Of a DNA stretch of 64,000 nucleotides, positions 25,023-37,834 are shown piece after piece; within the stretch, counting starts at the first letter, position 1, and every line of letters begins with the position of its first letter. Origin of the DNA: Rhodococcus sp. SBT000017 (lineage in GTDB: Bacteria > Actinomycetota > Actinomycetes > Mycobacteriales > Mycobacteriaceae); NCBI RefSeq assembly GCF_003688915.1, contig NZ_REFU01000001.1, positions 3,596,001 to 3,660,000 of the forward strand. Direction: 5' to 3'. The position numbers and the translations under genes were made by a program. The notes below the pieces were generated by a model, which worked only from the letters and a program-made list of their open reading frames with translations, was not told where the DNA came from and did no database searches.

Positions 25023-26476
25023 GCGCGCTTCACCATCTCGGTGGGTGCCTCCGCGATGGGCGCTGCGGGGGCAGGCTTCTTCTTGGGCTTTGCCGGCTCA
25101 CGGGCCGCGTCGGAGATCTTGATCAGCAGCGCGAGGAGCAGGTAGTTGGCGAGAAGCGACGATCCTCCGTAGGACAGATACGGCGTGGTGAGGCCGGTGA
25201 GTGGGATGAGTTTGGTGACGCCGCCGACGACGACGAACAGCTGGATGGCAATGGTGAACGACAACCCCGCGGCGAGCAGTTTGCCGAAGCTGTCGCGCAC
25301 GGCCAGCGCGGTACGCATGCCGCGAATGATGAACAGCAAGTACAGGATCAGGACCGCGGTCAGGCCGATGAGGCCGAGCTCTTCTCCGACCGTCGCGATG
25401 ATGAAGTCCGTCTTGGCGAACGGAACCTGGGACGGGCGACCACTGCCGAGCCCGGTGCCCGCCAACCCGCCCGTGGCGAAGCTGAACATCGACTGGACGA
25501 TCTGGTAGCCGGTGTCGTTGTAGTCGTCGAACGGGCGCAGCCAGGTGTCGGTGCGGATCTTGACGTGGCCGAACACCTGATATGCGAACAGGAACCCGAC
25601 GAGCAACAGCCCGAACCCGATGATCAACCAACCGACCCGTTCGGTGGCGATGTAGATCATCACCAGGACGGTCCCGAAGATCAGCAGCGAGGTGCCGAGG
25701 TCCTTCTCGAACACCAGCACGCCGACGGAGACGATCCAGACGACCAGGATCGGACCCAGGTCGCGGGCCCGTGGGAAGTCCATTCCGAGGAAGTGCATGC
25801 CTGCGACGGTGAACAGTTCGCGCTTGGCCACCAGCAACGATGCGAAGAAGATGAGCAGCAGAATCTTCGCGAACTCACCGGGCTGAATGCTGAAGCCGGG
25901 CAGTCGGATCCAGATCTTCGATCCGTTGACCTCCGAGAACGCCGACGGGAGCATCGCGGGAATGGCGAGCAGCACCAGACCGGCGAGTCCGACGGTGTAG
26001 CCGTAGCGGGCCAGCGTGCGGTAATCGCGCAGCAGCACCAGCAGCGCGACGAACCCGGCGATGGCCAGCGTCGTCCACAGCACCTGCTGGTTGGCATCGG
26101 GCGACGGAATGGGGTTGCCGAGATACTGCGCCTGCTGTTCGTCGGCCAGGTCGAGTCGGTGGATGAGCACCAGACCGAGGCCGTTGAGCAGCGCCACGAT
26201 CGGGAGCAACAGCGGGTCGGCGTAGGGCGCGAAGCGTCGTACCGCCAGGTGCGCCACCGTCATCAGCGCGAGATATGCGATCGCGTACTTCGCCAGATCC
26301 CAGGTGATCGTCTGTTCCTGGCTGGCTTCGACCAGGATCAAGGAGATCGTGGTGATCAGAACGGCTGCGCCGAGCAGCAGCAGCTCGACGCCGCGTCGGT
26401 TGGATGGCACCGGTGCGGGCGCGAATCCTTCGGGCGGACTCGGAAAGGACCCTCCCGTGGACGCAGTGGAACTCAT
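25019..26476 (-). CDS. rodA: SEDS family peptidoglycan glycosyltransferase RodA
   Basis: Polytopic SEDS glycan polymerase working with PbpA, 485 aa. At least ten hydrophobic helices. SEDS hallmarks: NGSKIWIRLPGFSIQPGEFAKI, FEKDLGTSLLIFGT, TGYQIVQSMFSFATGGLAGTGLGSGRPSQVPFAKTDFIIATVGEELG, and PLTGLTTPYLSYGGSS. Cytosolic C-terminal tail rich in Lys, Pro and Ala. ATG 26476 chosen because it overlaps the pstP TGA as ATGA; the frame stays open upstream inside pstP. Confidence 0.95.
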   Translation of the reverse strand: MSSTASTGGSFPSPPEGFAPAPVPSNRRGVELLLLGAAVLITTISLILVEASQEQTITWDLAKYAIAYLALMTVAHLAVRRFAPYADPLLLPIVALLNGLGLVLIHRLDLADEQQAQYLGNPIPSPDANQQVLWTTLAIAGFVALLVLLRDYRTLARYGYTVGLAGLVLLAIPAMLPSAFSEVNGSKIWIRLPGFSIQPGEFAKILLLIFFASLLVAKRELFTVAGMHFLGMDFPRARDLGPILVVWIVSVGVLVFEKDLGTSLLIFGTVLVMIYIATERVGWLIIGFGLLLVGFLFAYQVFGHVKIRTDTWLRPFDDYNDTGYQIVQSMFSFATGGLAGTGLGSGRPSQVPFAKTDFIIATVGEELGLIGLTAVLILYLLFIIRGMRTALAVRDSFGKLLAAGLSFTIAIQLFVVVGGVTKLIPLTGLTTPYLSYGGSSLLANYLLLALLIKISDAAREPAKPKKKPAPAAPIAEAPTEMVKRA

Positions 26477-27905
26477 CGAGTACCGGTCCTGCAGTTCTGA
26501 CCGGGAATTTGCGGAACTGTCGGTGGAGCAGTGGTGGTCGGTGCAGCCTCGGGAGGGGTCTCCGCAGTGGGGGGCAACGGCACCCCGGGTGGCGGGATGA
26601 TCGCAGTCGGAGTCGGTTCCACGGTGGTGGTGACGACGGGCTCGGTCTCGCACACCTGAAGCAGGTCACCGGAGGCCAGCCGCTCCACCTGGCCACGCGC
26701 ATCGTCGAGAGATCCCGACGGCAAACCGGCCGTGACCTGTTCACGTGCGGCAGGCAGCAGATCGTCGATCTCGAACGGAACGCAGTCCGCCGGGGCGGCA
26801 TCCGGTGCGGTCAAGGTGACGGCTCCGTCGTCGTCGAGGCAACCCACCAGTTCCACGCTCTGCAGCGAGTACCCGAGAACCGAACCGGGCAGACCGCGCA
26901 GGACGGTCACCTTGCTGTTGTCGGCACCGACGTAGTAATTGCCCTTGATGATCGAATTGGCAACGAGCACACCGATTCCCGCGAGTACGACCAGGGTCAG
27001 GGCGATCAGTGTCCAGCGCAGCTTGTGCGACTTCTTCTCGGGTGTCACCACCGGGGCGGTCACGCGCTTGGGCGTCGTGCGCGGCGGACGCATCGCTGCG
27101 GCGCGCCCTGCTGCGGTATTGGGCGGAGGGGCGTCCTCCTCGTCCTCGGTGCTGGCGGCACCGCCGAGGATGGGGTGGCTCTGTCCGTAGTCGAGGTCGA
27201 TGACATCGGCGACGACGACCGTCACGTTGTCCGGACCGCCACTGCGAAGCGCGAGTTCGATGAGGCGGTCGGCGCAGGGCCCGTCTCGCCCTCGTTCAGG
27301 GTGTTCTCGATGGTTTCGTCGCTGACGACGTCCGAGAGGCCGTCGGAGCACAGCAGGTATCGGTCGCCTGCACGCACTTCCCGAACGGTGAGCGTCGGCT
27401 CGATCTCGTTGCCGGTGAGGGCACGCATGATCAAGGAGCGTTGCGGGTGGGTGTGTGCCTGCTCGGCGGTGATGCGGCCCTCGTCGACGAGAGACTGAAC
27501 GAAGGTGTCGTCTCGGGTGATCTGGGTGAGCGAGCCGTCGCGCAGCATGTACGCGCGCGAGTCGCCGATGTGTACCAGTCCGATTCGCTTGCCCGCGAAC
27601 AGGATTGCGGTCAGCGTGGTCCCCATGCCGTCGAGCTCGGGTTCGTCCTCGACCTGATCTGCGATGGATGCGTTGCCTTCGCGGGTGGCTGCTTCGAGCT
27701 TGCCCAGCAAATCCTCACCGGGCTCGTCGTCGTCGAGGTGAGCCAATGCGGCGATCATCAACTGCGAGGCCACTTCACCGGCGGCATGACCGCCCATGCC
27801 GTCGGCCAGCGCCAGTAGGCGAGCCCCGGCGTACACGGAGTCCTCGTTGTTGGATCGAACCAGACCGCGATCACTGCGGGCGGCATAGCGAAGGACGAGG
27901 GTCAC
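26473..27905 (-). CDS. pstP: PP2C-type Ser/Thr phosphatase PstP, apparent frameshift near 27277-27282
   Basis: Dephosphorylates PknA/PknB and their substrates. From GTG 27905 the frame gives RSDRGLVRSNNEDS, LADGMGGHAAGE, DGMGTTLTAI, HIGDSRAYM and LLCSDGLSD, then runs out of frame and stops at 27222. The family continuation (RLIELALRSGGPDNVTVVVAD with a metal-binding Asp, a transmembrane helix ALTLVVLAGIGVLVANSI, and an extracellular tail) is in another frame ending at 26473. One extra base in the GGGCCC run at 27277-27282 would restore a 477-aa protein. Overlaps the stop of fhaB and the start of rodA. The break is either an assembly error or a real lesion. Confidence 0.85.
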
Positions 27906-28366
27906 GGGCGCAACTCGATCACGGTTTTGCCGACGCGGACAGGGGTTCCCAGGGGGACGCGAACGGCGGTGGTCACCTTCGCGCGGTCGAGGTAGGTGCC
28001 GTTGGTCGAACCGAGGTCTTCGACGTACCAATCTCCGCCGCGGGGCGAGATGCGCGCATGCCGCGTCGACGAGTAGTCGTCTGTCAGAACGAGAGTGGAG
28101 TCGTCCGCGCGCCCGATGAGGACGGGCTGTGTGCCGAGCGAAATGCGCGTTCCGGCGAGACCGCCCTGGGTCACCACGAGGTACTTGGCCACCTTCTGCT
28201 TGTTGAACGACGGAAGGACTTTCGAGCCGCCGGAGTAGCGAGCAGGCACTCGCATGCCTGCGGCCGCGTAGATGTCACTGCGCAAGGTGCGAAGGACGGC
28301 CCAGACGAAGAACCACAACAACAACAGGAAGCCCGCCCTGGTCAGTTGCAGAATCAATCCCTGCAC
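27902..28366 (-). CDS. fhaB: FHA-domain protein FhaB (FipA)
   Basis: 154-aa phosphothreonine-binding adaptor linked to division and peptidoglycan synthesis in mycobacteria. N-terminal hydrophobic helix (about 10-27), then the FHA domain with IGRADDSTLVL, YSSTRHARI and DLGSTNGTYLDRAKV, the phosphopeptide-binding loops. Stop overlaps the pstP GTG as GTGA. Separated from fhaA by about 170 nt, where CAAGAAGGAGG-like purines precede its start. Confidence 0.95.
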   Translation of the reverse strand: MQGLILQLTRAGFLLLLWFFVWAVLRTLRSDIYAAAGMRVPARYSGGSKVLPSFNKQKVAKYLVVTQGGLAGTRISLGTQPVLIGRADDSTLVLTDDYSSTRHARISPRGGDWYVEDLGSTNGTYLDRAKVTTAVRVPLGTPVRVGKTVIELRP

Positions 28367-28535
28367 GACGATTCACCTCCTTCTTCGCAATCGACCTGCA
28401 TCCCGCCCACGCGAAAAGCCGCGGCGCGGCAAACATGGTTGCCTCGCAGCATCATAGGGTGAAGCAGCTCGTGTGGACGACATACGGGTGCACGAGAGTG
28501 CGAGTCGAACCCCCACCCCTGCCCACGAAAGATCG

Positions 28536-29990
28536 TCAGACGATCCGGACCAGAATCTCGGAGTGACCGGCCCGAATGACGTCCCCGTCGGCCAATTGCC
28601 AATCCTGCACCGGAGCGCCGTTGACGGTGGTGCCGTTGGTGGAACCGAGATCGGAGAGCATGGCCACGCGGCCGTCCCACCGGATCTCGATGTGTCGACG
28701 CGAGACGCCGGTGTCGGGGAGTCGGAACTGTGCGTCCTGGCCACGGCCGATGATGTTCTGGCCGTCACGGAGCTGGAAGTAACGGCCGCTGCCGTCCTCG
28801 AGCTGCAGCGTCGCGGCGAGCGCCTGACTCTGACCTGCGTACGAGGCGGGCTGGTCGTAGCCGTACCCGTCGCCACGATCGCCCGCACCCTGCGGGTAGC
28901 CGCGGCCGTAGGCGGCCTGGGCAGGCGGGTAGTCGTAACCGGGCTGCTGGTAGCCGGGCTGCTGATATCCGGCGGCCTGGGGCTCGGCGTACCGTCCGGC
29001 CGGGTCGTTGTACGCCTGCTCCTGGTAGGGGGCCTCGGAGTATGCAGCGCCCTGCTCGGCGGCGTTGTAGTCGTAGTTCTGGCCGTTGTAGCCCTGAGCG
29101 TCGTACCCCTGCGCGTTGTAGCCCTGGGCGTCGTACCCCTGCGCGTTGTAGCCCTGGGCGTCGTAACCCTGCCCCGAACCGTCGGGCGCGCCGTAGGCGT
29201 GGGGGTCGTAGCCCTGTTGCTGGCCGGCAGCGCTGTAGGCCTGACCCTGCTCGGGGTACGACTGCTCGTCGTAGCCGCCGTTGTACGGCTGCTGGTCGTA
29301 GCGCGGATCGTGATCGGCGGGCGCGTAGGCCTGGGCGTCGTACCCGTTCTGCTCACGTGCGGGCTGCTCACGTGCGGGGTAGCGAGGATCCTGGCCACCG
29401 GCGTAACCGTTGCGCGCGCGCGGATCGGGACGATGACCGTCCGCGGGGTCGCGCTGCGGGTCGTAGCCTGGGTTCTGCGTCATGTGGCCGGCTCCTGGTA
29501 TCGACATCGGTGGGGCAGACGGTCGCTGCGTGGCTGAAGGGACGGGACTCGGTGCTGCTGGTGCCGACGCGCCCTGCTGCGCGGACTCGTTCCGTGCAGC
29601 AGTCGCCGATCGTCCCACATCGGGATCGACCGAGCCACTGGCACGGAACTGCCCGGTGTGAAGGGTGGGCGACGGCTCGAAGCGAACCACCACGTCGCCG
29701 TAGGTCTGCCAGCCTTGATCGCGGATGTAATCGTCGAGGTGACGCGAGAACGCCTTGACCGTGAGTGCCCGATCACCGGCGAGTTCGTCGTGGTCCGAGC
29801 TGTTGATGGTGATCACGTAGCTGTTGGGTGCCAGAAGGTGCCCGCCGTCCAGGGGCCGAACCAGATCCGAGGCCTCCTGCTGGAGCGCTGCCTCCACCTC
29901 CGCCGGTACGACGCCTCCGCCGAACACGCGGGCGAAGACGTCGCCGACAGCGCCTTGGAGCTTGCGTTCGAAACGCGCAACGATGCCCAT
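28536..29990 (-). CDS. fhaA: FHA-domain protein FhaA with Tyr/Gln/Gly repeat linker
   Basis: Cytosolic scaffold recruited by phosphorylated MviN in mycobacteria. 484 aa: N-terminal DUF3662 domain (about 1-120, MGIVARFERKLQGAVGDVFARVFG), a 270-residue disordered linker dominated by Tyr, Gln, Gly, Ala and Pro with GYDAQGYNAQ repeats, and a C-terminal FHA domain (IIGRGQDAQFRLPDTGVSRRHIEI, DLGSTNGTTVNG). ATG 29990 has GAGGAGGGG upstream and fits the family N-terminus. First gene of the leftward cluster ending at pknB. Confidence 0.95.
   Translation of the reverse strand: MGIVARFERKLQGAVGDVFARVFGGGVVPAEVEAALQQEASDLVRPLDGGHLLAPNSYVITINSSDHDELAGDRALTVKAFSRHLDDYIRDQGWQTYGDVVVRFEPSPTLHTGQFRASGSVDPDVGRSATAARNESAQQGASAPAAPSPVPSATQRPSAPPMSIPGAGHMTQNPGYDPQRDPADGHRPDPRARNGYAGGQDPRYPAREQPAREQNGYDAQAYAPADHDPRYDQQPYNGGYDEQSYPEQGQAYSAAGQQQGYDPHAYGAPDGSGQGYDAQGYNAQGYDAQGYNAQGYDAQGYNGQNYDYNAAEQGAAYSEAPYQEQAYNDPAGRYAEPQAAGYQQPGYQQPGYDYPPAQAAYGRGYPQGAGDRGDGYGYDQPASYAGQSQALAATLQLEDGSGRYFQLRDGQNIIGRGQDAQFRLPDTGVSRRHIEIRWDGRVAMLSDLGSTNGTTVNGAPVQDWQLADGDVIRAGHSEILVRIV
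29085..29170 (-). repeat. 30-bp tandem coding repeat in fhaA linker
   Basis: The 30-bp unit at 29101-29130 recurs exactly at 29131-29160, flanked by partial units (29085-29100, 29161-29170). Each unit encodes GYDAQ/GYNAQ decapeptides. Exact nucleotide identity indicates recent slippage or unequal exchange, so copy number may vary between strains. Confidence 0.85.
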
Positions 29991-30196
29991 CGTGACCCCT
30001 CCTCTCACTGTGTTCTTCCACCGTGTGGTGCCTGCTGGTGTGCAGGACGCGACGGCCGCGTGTCATCACGAAGTCGCGCTCCAAGCATGATATACGGTGC
30101 CGCCGACGGGGACTGCCCGCCGCATCGTTGCCCCGCAGCTCGACGCGGCGATTTTCGAGCGCGGCATGGTGCGTGTTAATGTTCTCGCCGTTGCCC
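29991..30196 (-). promoter_or_regulatory. Leader/promoter region of the fhaA-pknB cluster
   Basis: 206 nt between fhaA and tRNA-Leu, which diverge. Read on the minus strand, an AT-rich TATATCAT lies near 30085-30095 and could be a -10 region for fhaA, but no clear -35 is seen. Strong ribosome-binding site GAGGAGGGG just before ATG 29990. No gene supported. Confidence 0.4.
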
Positions 30197-30282
30197 GGGC
30201 GGGTGGCGGAATGGCAGACGCGCTGGCTTCAGGTGCCAGTGTCCTTCGGGACGTGGGGGTTCAAGTCCCCCTCCGCCCACCA
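30197..30282 (+). tRNA. tRNA-Leu (CAG anticodon), CCA encoded
   Basis: Long-variable-arm tRNA. Acceptor GGGCGGG pairs with TCCGCCC with one G-T pair, anticodon loop TTCAGGT with CAG at 30230-30232, variable arm TGTCCTTCGGGACG, T-loop GGTTCAAGTCC. CCA is encoded at 30280-30282, unlike the two other tRNAs here. Confidence 0.97.
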
Positions 30283-30283
30283 C

Positions 30284-30325
30284 ACTGGCCGCAGCTGATT
30301 CGATCGCTGCGGCCAGTAGTTTTTT
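30284..30325 (+). terminator. Intrinsic terminator after tRNA-Leu
   Basis: 12-bp perfect stem ACTGGCCGCAGC (30284-30295) with GCTGCGGCCAGT (30306-30317), 10-nt loop, then AG and six T. Clear rho-independent terminator. Confidence 0.92.
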
Positions 30326-30695
30326 CCGGGTACGTCCCTCGAATCGTCTTACAGGCGTGTGATTCTCGGCAAGTGTCCGAGGGGGAGTCGAATACCCGGT
30401 TCCGAGGACGTCTCCCACCCGAAAATTCGCAGGTGAAGGCCCGTAATAGGGTTACCTTATTTGCGGGGGTACCCAGGTACTGACTTATCGTTCGTAGTTG
30501 GATCGGCCTCACCACGGCCGGATCCGCCCCGACCTCACTTTTCTATCACGCGCCCACCTGCTCGTGCAGAGGAAAGCGTCGACGATCGACAGGTGCAGCT
30601 TCAACGGCGAGGACGCACCGCAGGCCGTTCGCGCAGCCGGTTACACCACACCGTCGCCGACGAGTTTCAAGGCTGGACTTATCCGAAGGCTAGGT
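30326..30695 (+). promoter_or_regulatory. Long leader region upstream of gltB
   Basis: 370 nt without a supported gene. The gltB frame is open back to 30498, but family alignment places the start at 30696. The region has a perfect palindrome GGGTACCC near 30467-30474 and an AT-rich patch GGGTTACCTTATTTGC around 30449-30464. Nitrogen regulation of gltBD is usual in actinomycetes, but I cannot confirm a GlnR or AmtR box. Confidence 0.4.
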
Positions 30696-35277
<4,582 letters not shown>

Positions 35278-35285
<8 letters not shown>

Positions 35286-36729
35286 CCCACAGGGATTTCT
35301 GAAGAACACGGTTCGCGAAGTACCGAAGCGGCGGCCCGTCGACCTGCGCCTGATGGACTGGAAAGAGGTCTACGAAGACTTCTCGAAGGACACCCTGCGC
35401 ACCCAGGCGAGTCGATGCATGGATTGCGGTATTCCGTTCTGCCACAACGGTTGCCCGCTGGGGAACCTCATTCCCGAGTGGAACGACCTGGTGTTCAAGG
35501 ACCGTTGGCGCGACAGCATCGATCGGTTGCACGCCACCAACAACTTCCCGGAGTTCACCGGACGGTTGTGCCCCGCCCCGTGCGAGGCGTCGTGCGTCCT
35601 GGGCATCAACCAGGATCCGGTCACCATCAAGCAGGTCGAGGTCGAGATCATCGACAAGGCCTTCGAAGAGGGCTGGGTCACGCCCGTTTACCCGACCCAC
35701 CTGACCGGTAGGACCGTCGCCGTCGTCGGCTCCGGACCCGCGGGACTCGCTGCAGCGCAGCAGCTCACCCGCGCCGGCCACACCGTCACGGTGTTCGAGC
35801 GGGCCGACCGCATCGGCGGACTGCTGCGTTACGGCATCCCCGAGTTCAAGATGGAGAAGCGCCACATCGATCGTCGGCTGGCGCAGATGGAGGCCGAGGG
35901 CACCGTCTTCCGCACCGGTGTCGATGTGGGCGTGGACATCTCGGCCGACGAACTGCGCGAGCAGTTCGACGCCGTGGTCCTCTCCGGCGGTGCCACCGCA
36001 TGGCGCGACCTGCCGATCGAGGGCCGCGAACTCGACGGCATCTACCAGGCCATGGAGTTCCTGCCGCACGCCAACCGCGTCCAGCAGGGCGACTTCGCTG
36101 CGCCGCCAGTCAGCGCCGAGGGCAAGAAGGTCGTCATCATCGGCGGCGGCGACACCGGTGCCGACTGCCTCGGCACCTCGCACCGTCAGGGTGCCGAGAG
36201 CGTTCACCAGTTCGAGATCATGGCCCGCCCGCCCGAAGAGCGTGCGACGTCCACCCCGTGGCCGACGTACCCGCTGATGTACCGGGTGGCCTCCGCTCAC
36301 GAAGAGGGTGGCGAACGCGTCTTCTCGGTCAACACCGAGCGTTTCGTCGGCGAAGACGGCAAGGTCACCGCACTCGAAGCCTGCGAGGTCGAGTTCAAGG
36401 CAGGCAAGTTCGAGAAGGTCGAGGGCAGTGAATTCACCCTCGAAGCCGATCTGGTTCTGCTCGCCATGGGATTCGTCGGACCGGACAAGGGCGGTCTGCT
36501 GACCGACCTGGGTGTCGACTTCAACCATCGCGGCAACGTCGAGCGCACCAACGAGTGGGTCACCAACGTCCCCGGCGTGTTCGTCGCCGGAGACATGGGT
36601 CGCGGCCAGTCGCTCATCGTGTGGGCCATCGCCGAGGGCCGCTCTTGCGCGGCCGCCGTCGACACCTTCCTGCAGGGAGCAACCGCACTGCCGTCGCCGA
36701 TCGTGCCCACCCAGGCGCCGCAGCGGTAG
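35278..36729 (+). CDS. gltD: Glutamate synthase, small subunit
   Basis: NADPH-oxidising FAD/4Fe-4S subunit feeding electrons to GltB, 483 aa. N-terminal cysteines C47, C50, C55, C59 and C98, C102, C106 form the two cluster-binding sets. FAD site GSGPAG at 151-156 and NADPH site [11 protein letters not shown] further on; C-terminal [19 protein letters not shown] start inside the gltB end shows translational coupling. A strong inverted repeat follows 13 nt after the stop. Confidence 0.97.
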
Positions 36730-36742
36730 GTCGCGTTTTTCT

Positions 36743-36802
36743 GCCGAGCTCGAAGTTATGGATGGATTACGGTCCGATTCCGTCCATAACTTCGAGCTCG
36801 GC
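36743..36802. terminator. 20-bp perfect inverted repeat after gltD
   Basis: Arms 36743-36762 (GCCGAGCTCGAAGTTATGGA) and 36783-36802 are perfect reverse complements around a 20-nt loop. A TTTTT run lies before it (36736-36740) and GTTTC after it. Probably terminates gltBD, but the arm length is unusual and the stem could also serve as a protein site. Confidence 0.7.
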
Positions 36803-36928
36803 TGCGTTTCATGACCTCGCCCACGCGGTTACGTCCGTTAACCATGTAGGCATCTGATGGTCACAGGCCGCTGTCATTGTGGTGATCGAACAACGAAGCG
36901 TTCGATCACCCAGTGAGGCCCCCTCCCC

Positions 36929-37834
36929 ATGAGTGTCAAGAAGATCTGCGCCGGTATCGGCGTCGCTGCAGCTGTTGCGTCCGGACTTGTCGTCGGAACG
37001 GCATCACCCGCCGCCGCCGACCCAGCCGATTGTCCGACGATGTACGTCGTGGCCATTCCGGGCACGTGGGAGACCAGCTCGGGCGCGGCCCCGAAGCCGG
37101 GCATGCTCACCGACGTCACCGATCGTCTCGGTAGCGACATTCGCACCGACTACGTCTCGTATCCCGCCACCGCGTTCCCCTGGGAAGGCGAGGTGTACGG
37201 GCAGTCCCGTGCCGAGGCCGTCGCCAACGCGGGCGGGATGCTGAAGGCCATGGCGGATCGTTGCGGTGCAACGAAACTCGGCATCATCGGGTACAGCCAG
37301 GGAGCGGACGCGGCGGGCGATCTCGCCGCTGCCATCGGCACCGGAGTGGGCGTCGTGCCTGCGGACAAGGTGGTAGCGGTCGGCTTGATCTCCGACCCGA
37401 AGCGCTCCGATACCGATGCTCTGGTGGGGCCGGCCGTGGTCGGAACCGGTGTCGGCGGACCCCGCGTCGGCGGATTCGGCTACGTCAGCCCCGTGGTGCG
37501 GACGTTCTGTGCCGTCGGCGATCTGTACTGCTCGACGCCCAAGGACGACTACGTCGCGCGGCTGGCCGGCTTCCTGGCCGTGTCGTCCAACCCTGCGCCG
37601 AACGTCGCCGATCAGTACTCGCAGGAAGCGCAGTCCCTGATTGCGGACCTCGCAGCAGCGGGTGGTCTGCCGGTGCTGCAGGGCCAGCTGTCCGATCAGG
37701 CGAACGCACAGCGTCAGCGTGAGATCGAGGCGTTCTACCGCTCCGGTATCCACCAGGAGTACCAGAGCTACGACGTCGGGAACGGCCAGTCCGCGACGCG
37801 GTGGTTGGCGCGCTATCTCGCCGACGCGGTCTGA
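36929..37834 (+). CDS. Secreted cutinase-family alpha/beta hydrolase
   Basis: 301-aa exported esterase. Signal peptide with hydrophobic core and AAA-D cleavage near residues 30/31. Catalytic elbow GYSQG with Ser123; disulphide-type cysteines at 35, 112, and in FCAVGDLYC, where the late Asp-His region of cutinases follows. The C-terminal 70 residues are an extra Gln/Ala-rich extension. Mycolata cutinase-like proteins cleave lipids or polyesters; substrate not predictable. Ends 22 nt inside the convergent MFS gene. Confidence 0.88.
   Translation: MSVKKICAGIGVAAAVASGLVVGTASPAAADPADCPTMYVVAIPGTWETSSGAAPKPGMLTDVTDRLGSDIRTDYVSYPATAFPWEGEVYGQSRAEAVANAGGMLKAMADRCGATKLGIIGYSQGADAAGDLAAAIGTGVGVVPADKVVAVGLISDPKRSDTDALVGPAVVGTGVGGPRVGGFGYVSPVVRTFCAVGDLYCSTPKDDYVARLAGFLAVSSNPAPNVADQYSQEAQSLIADLAAAGGLPVLQGQLSDQANAQRQREIEAFYRSGIHQEYQSYDVGNGQSATRWLARYLADAV

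Noticed and set aside
30449..30474. GlnR or AmtR box upstream of gltB
   Set aside because: GGGTTACCTTATTTGC is suggestive only; the spacing and half sites do not match a consensus well enough.
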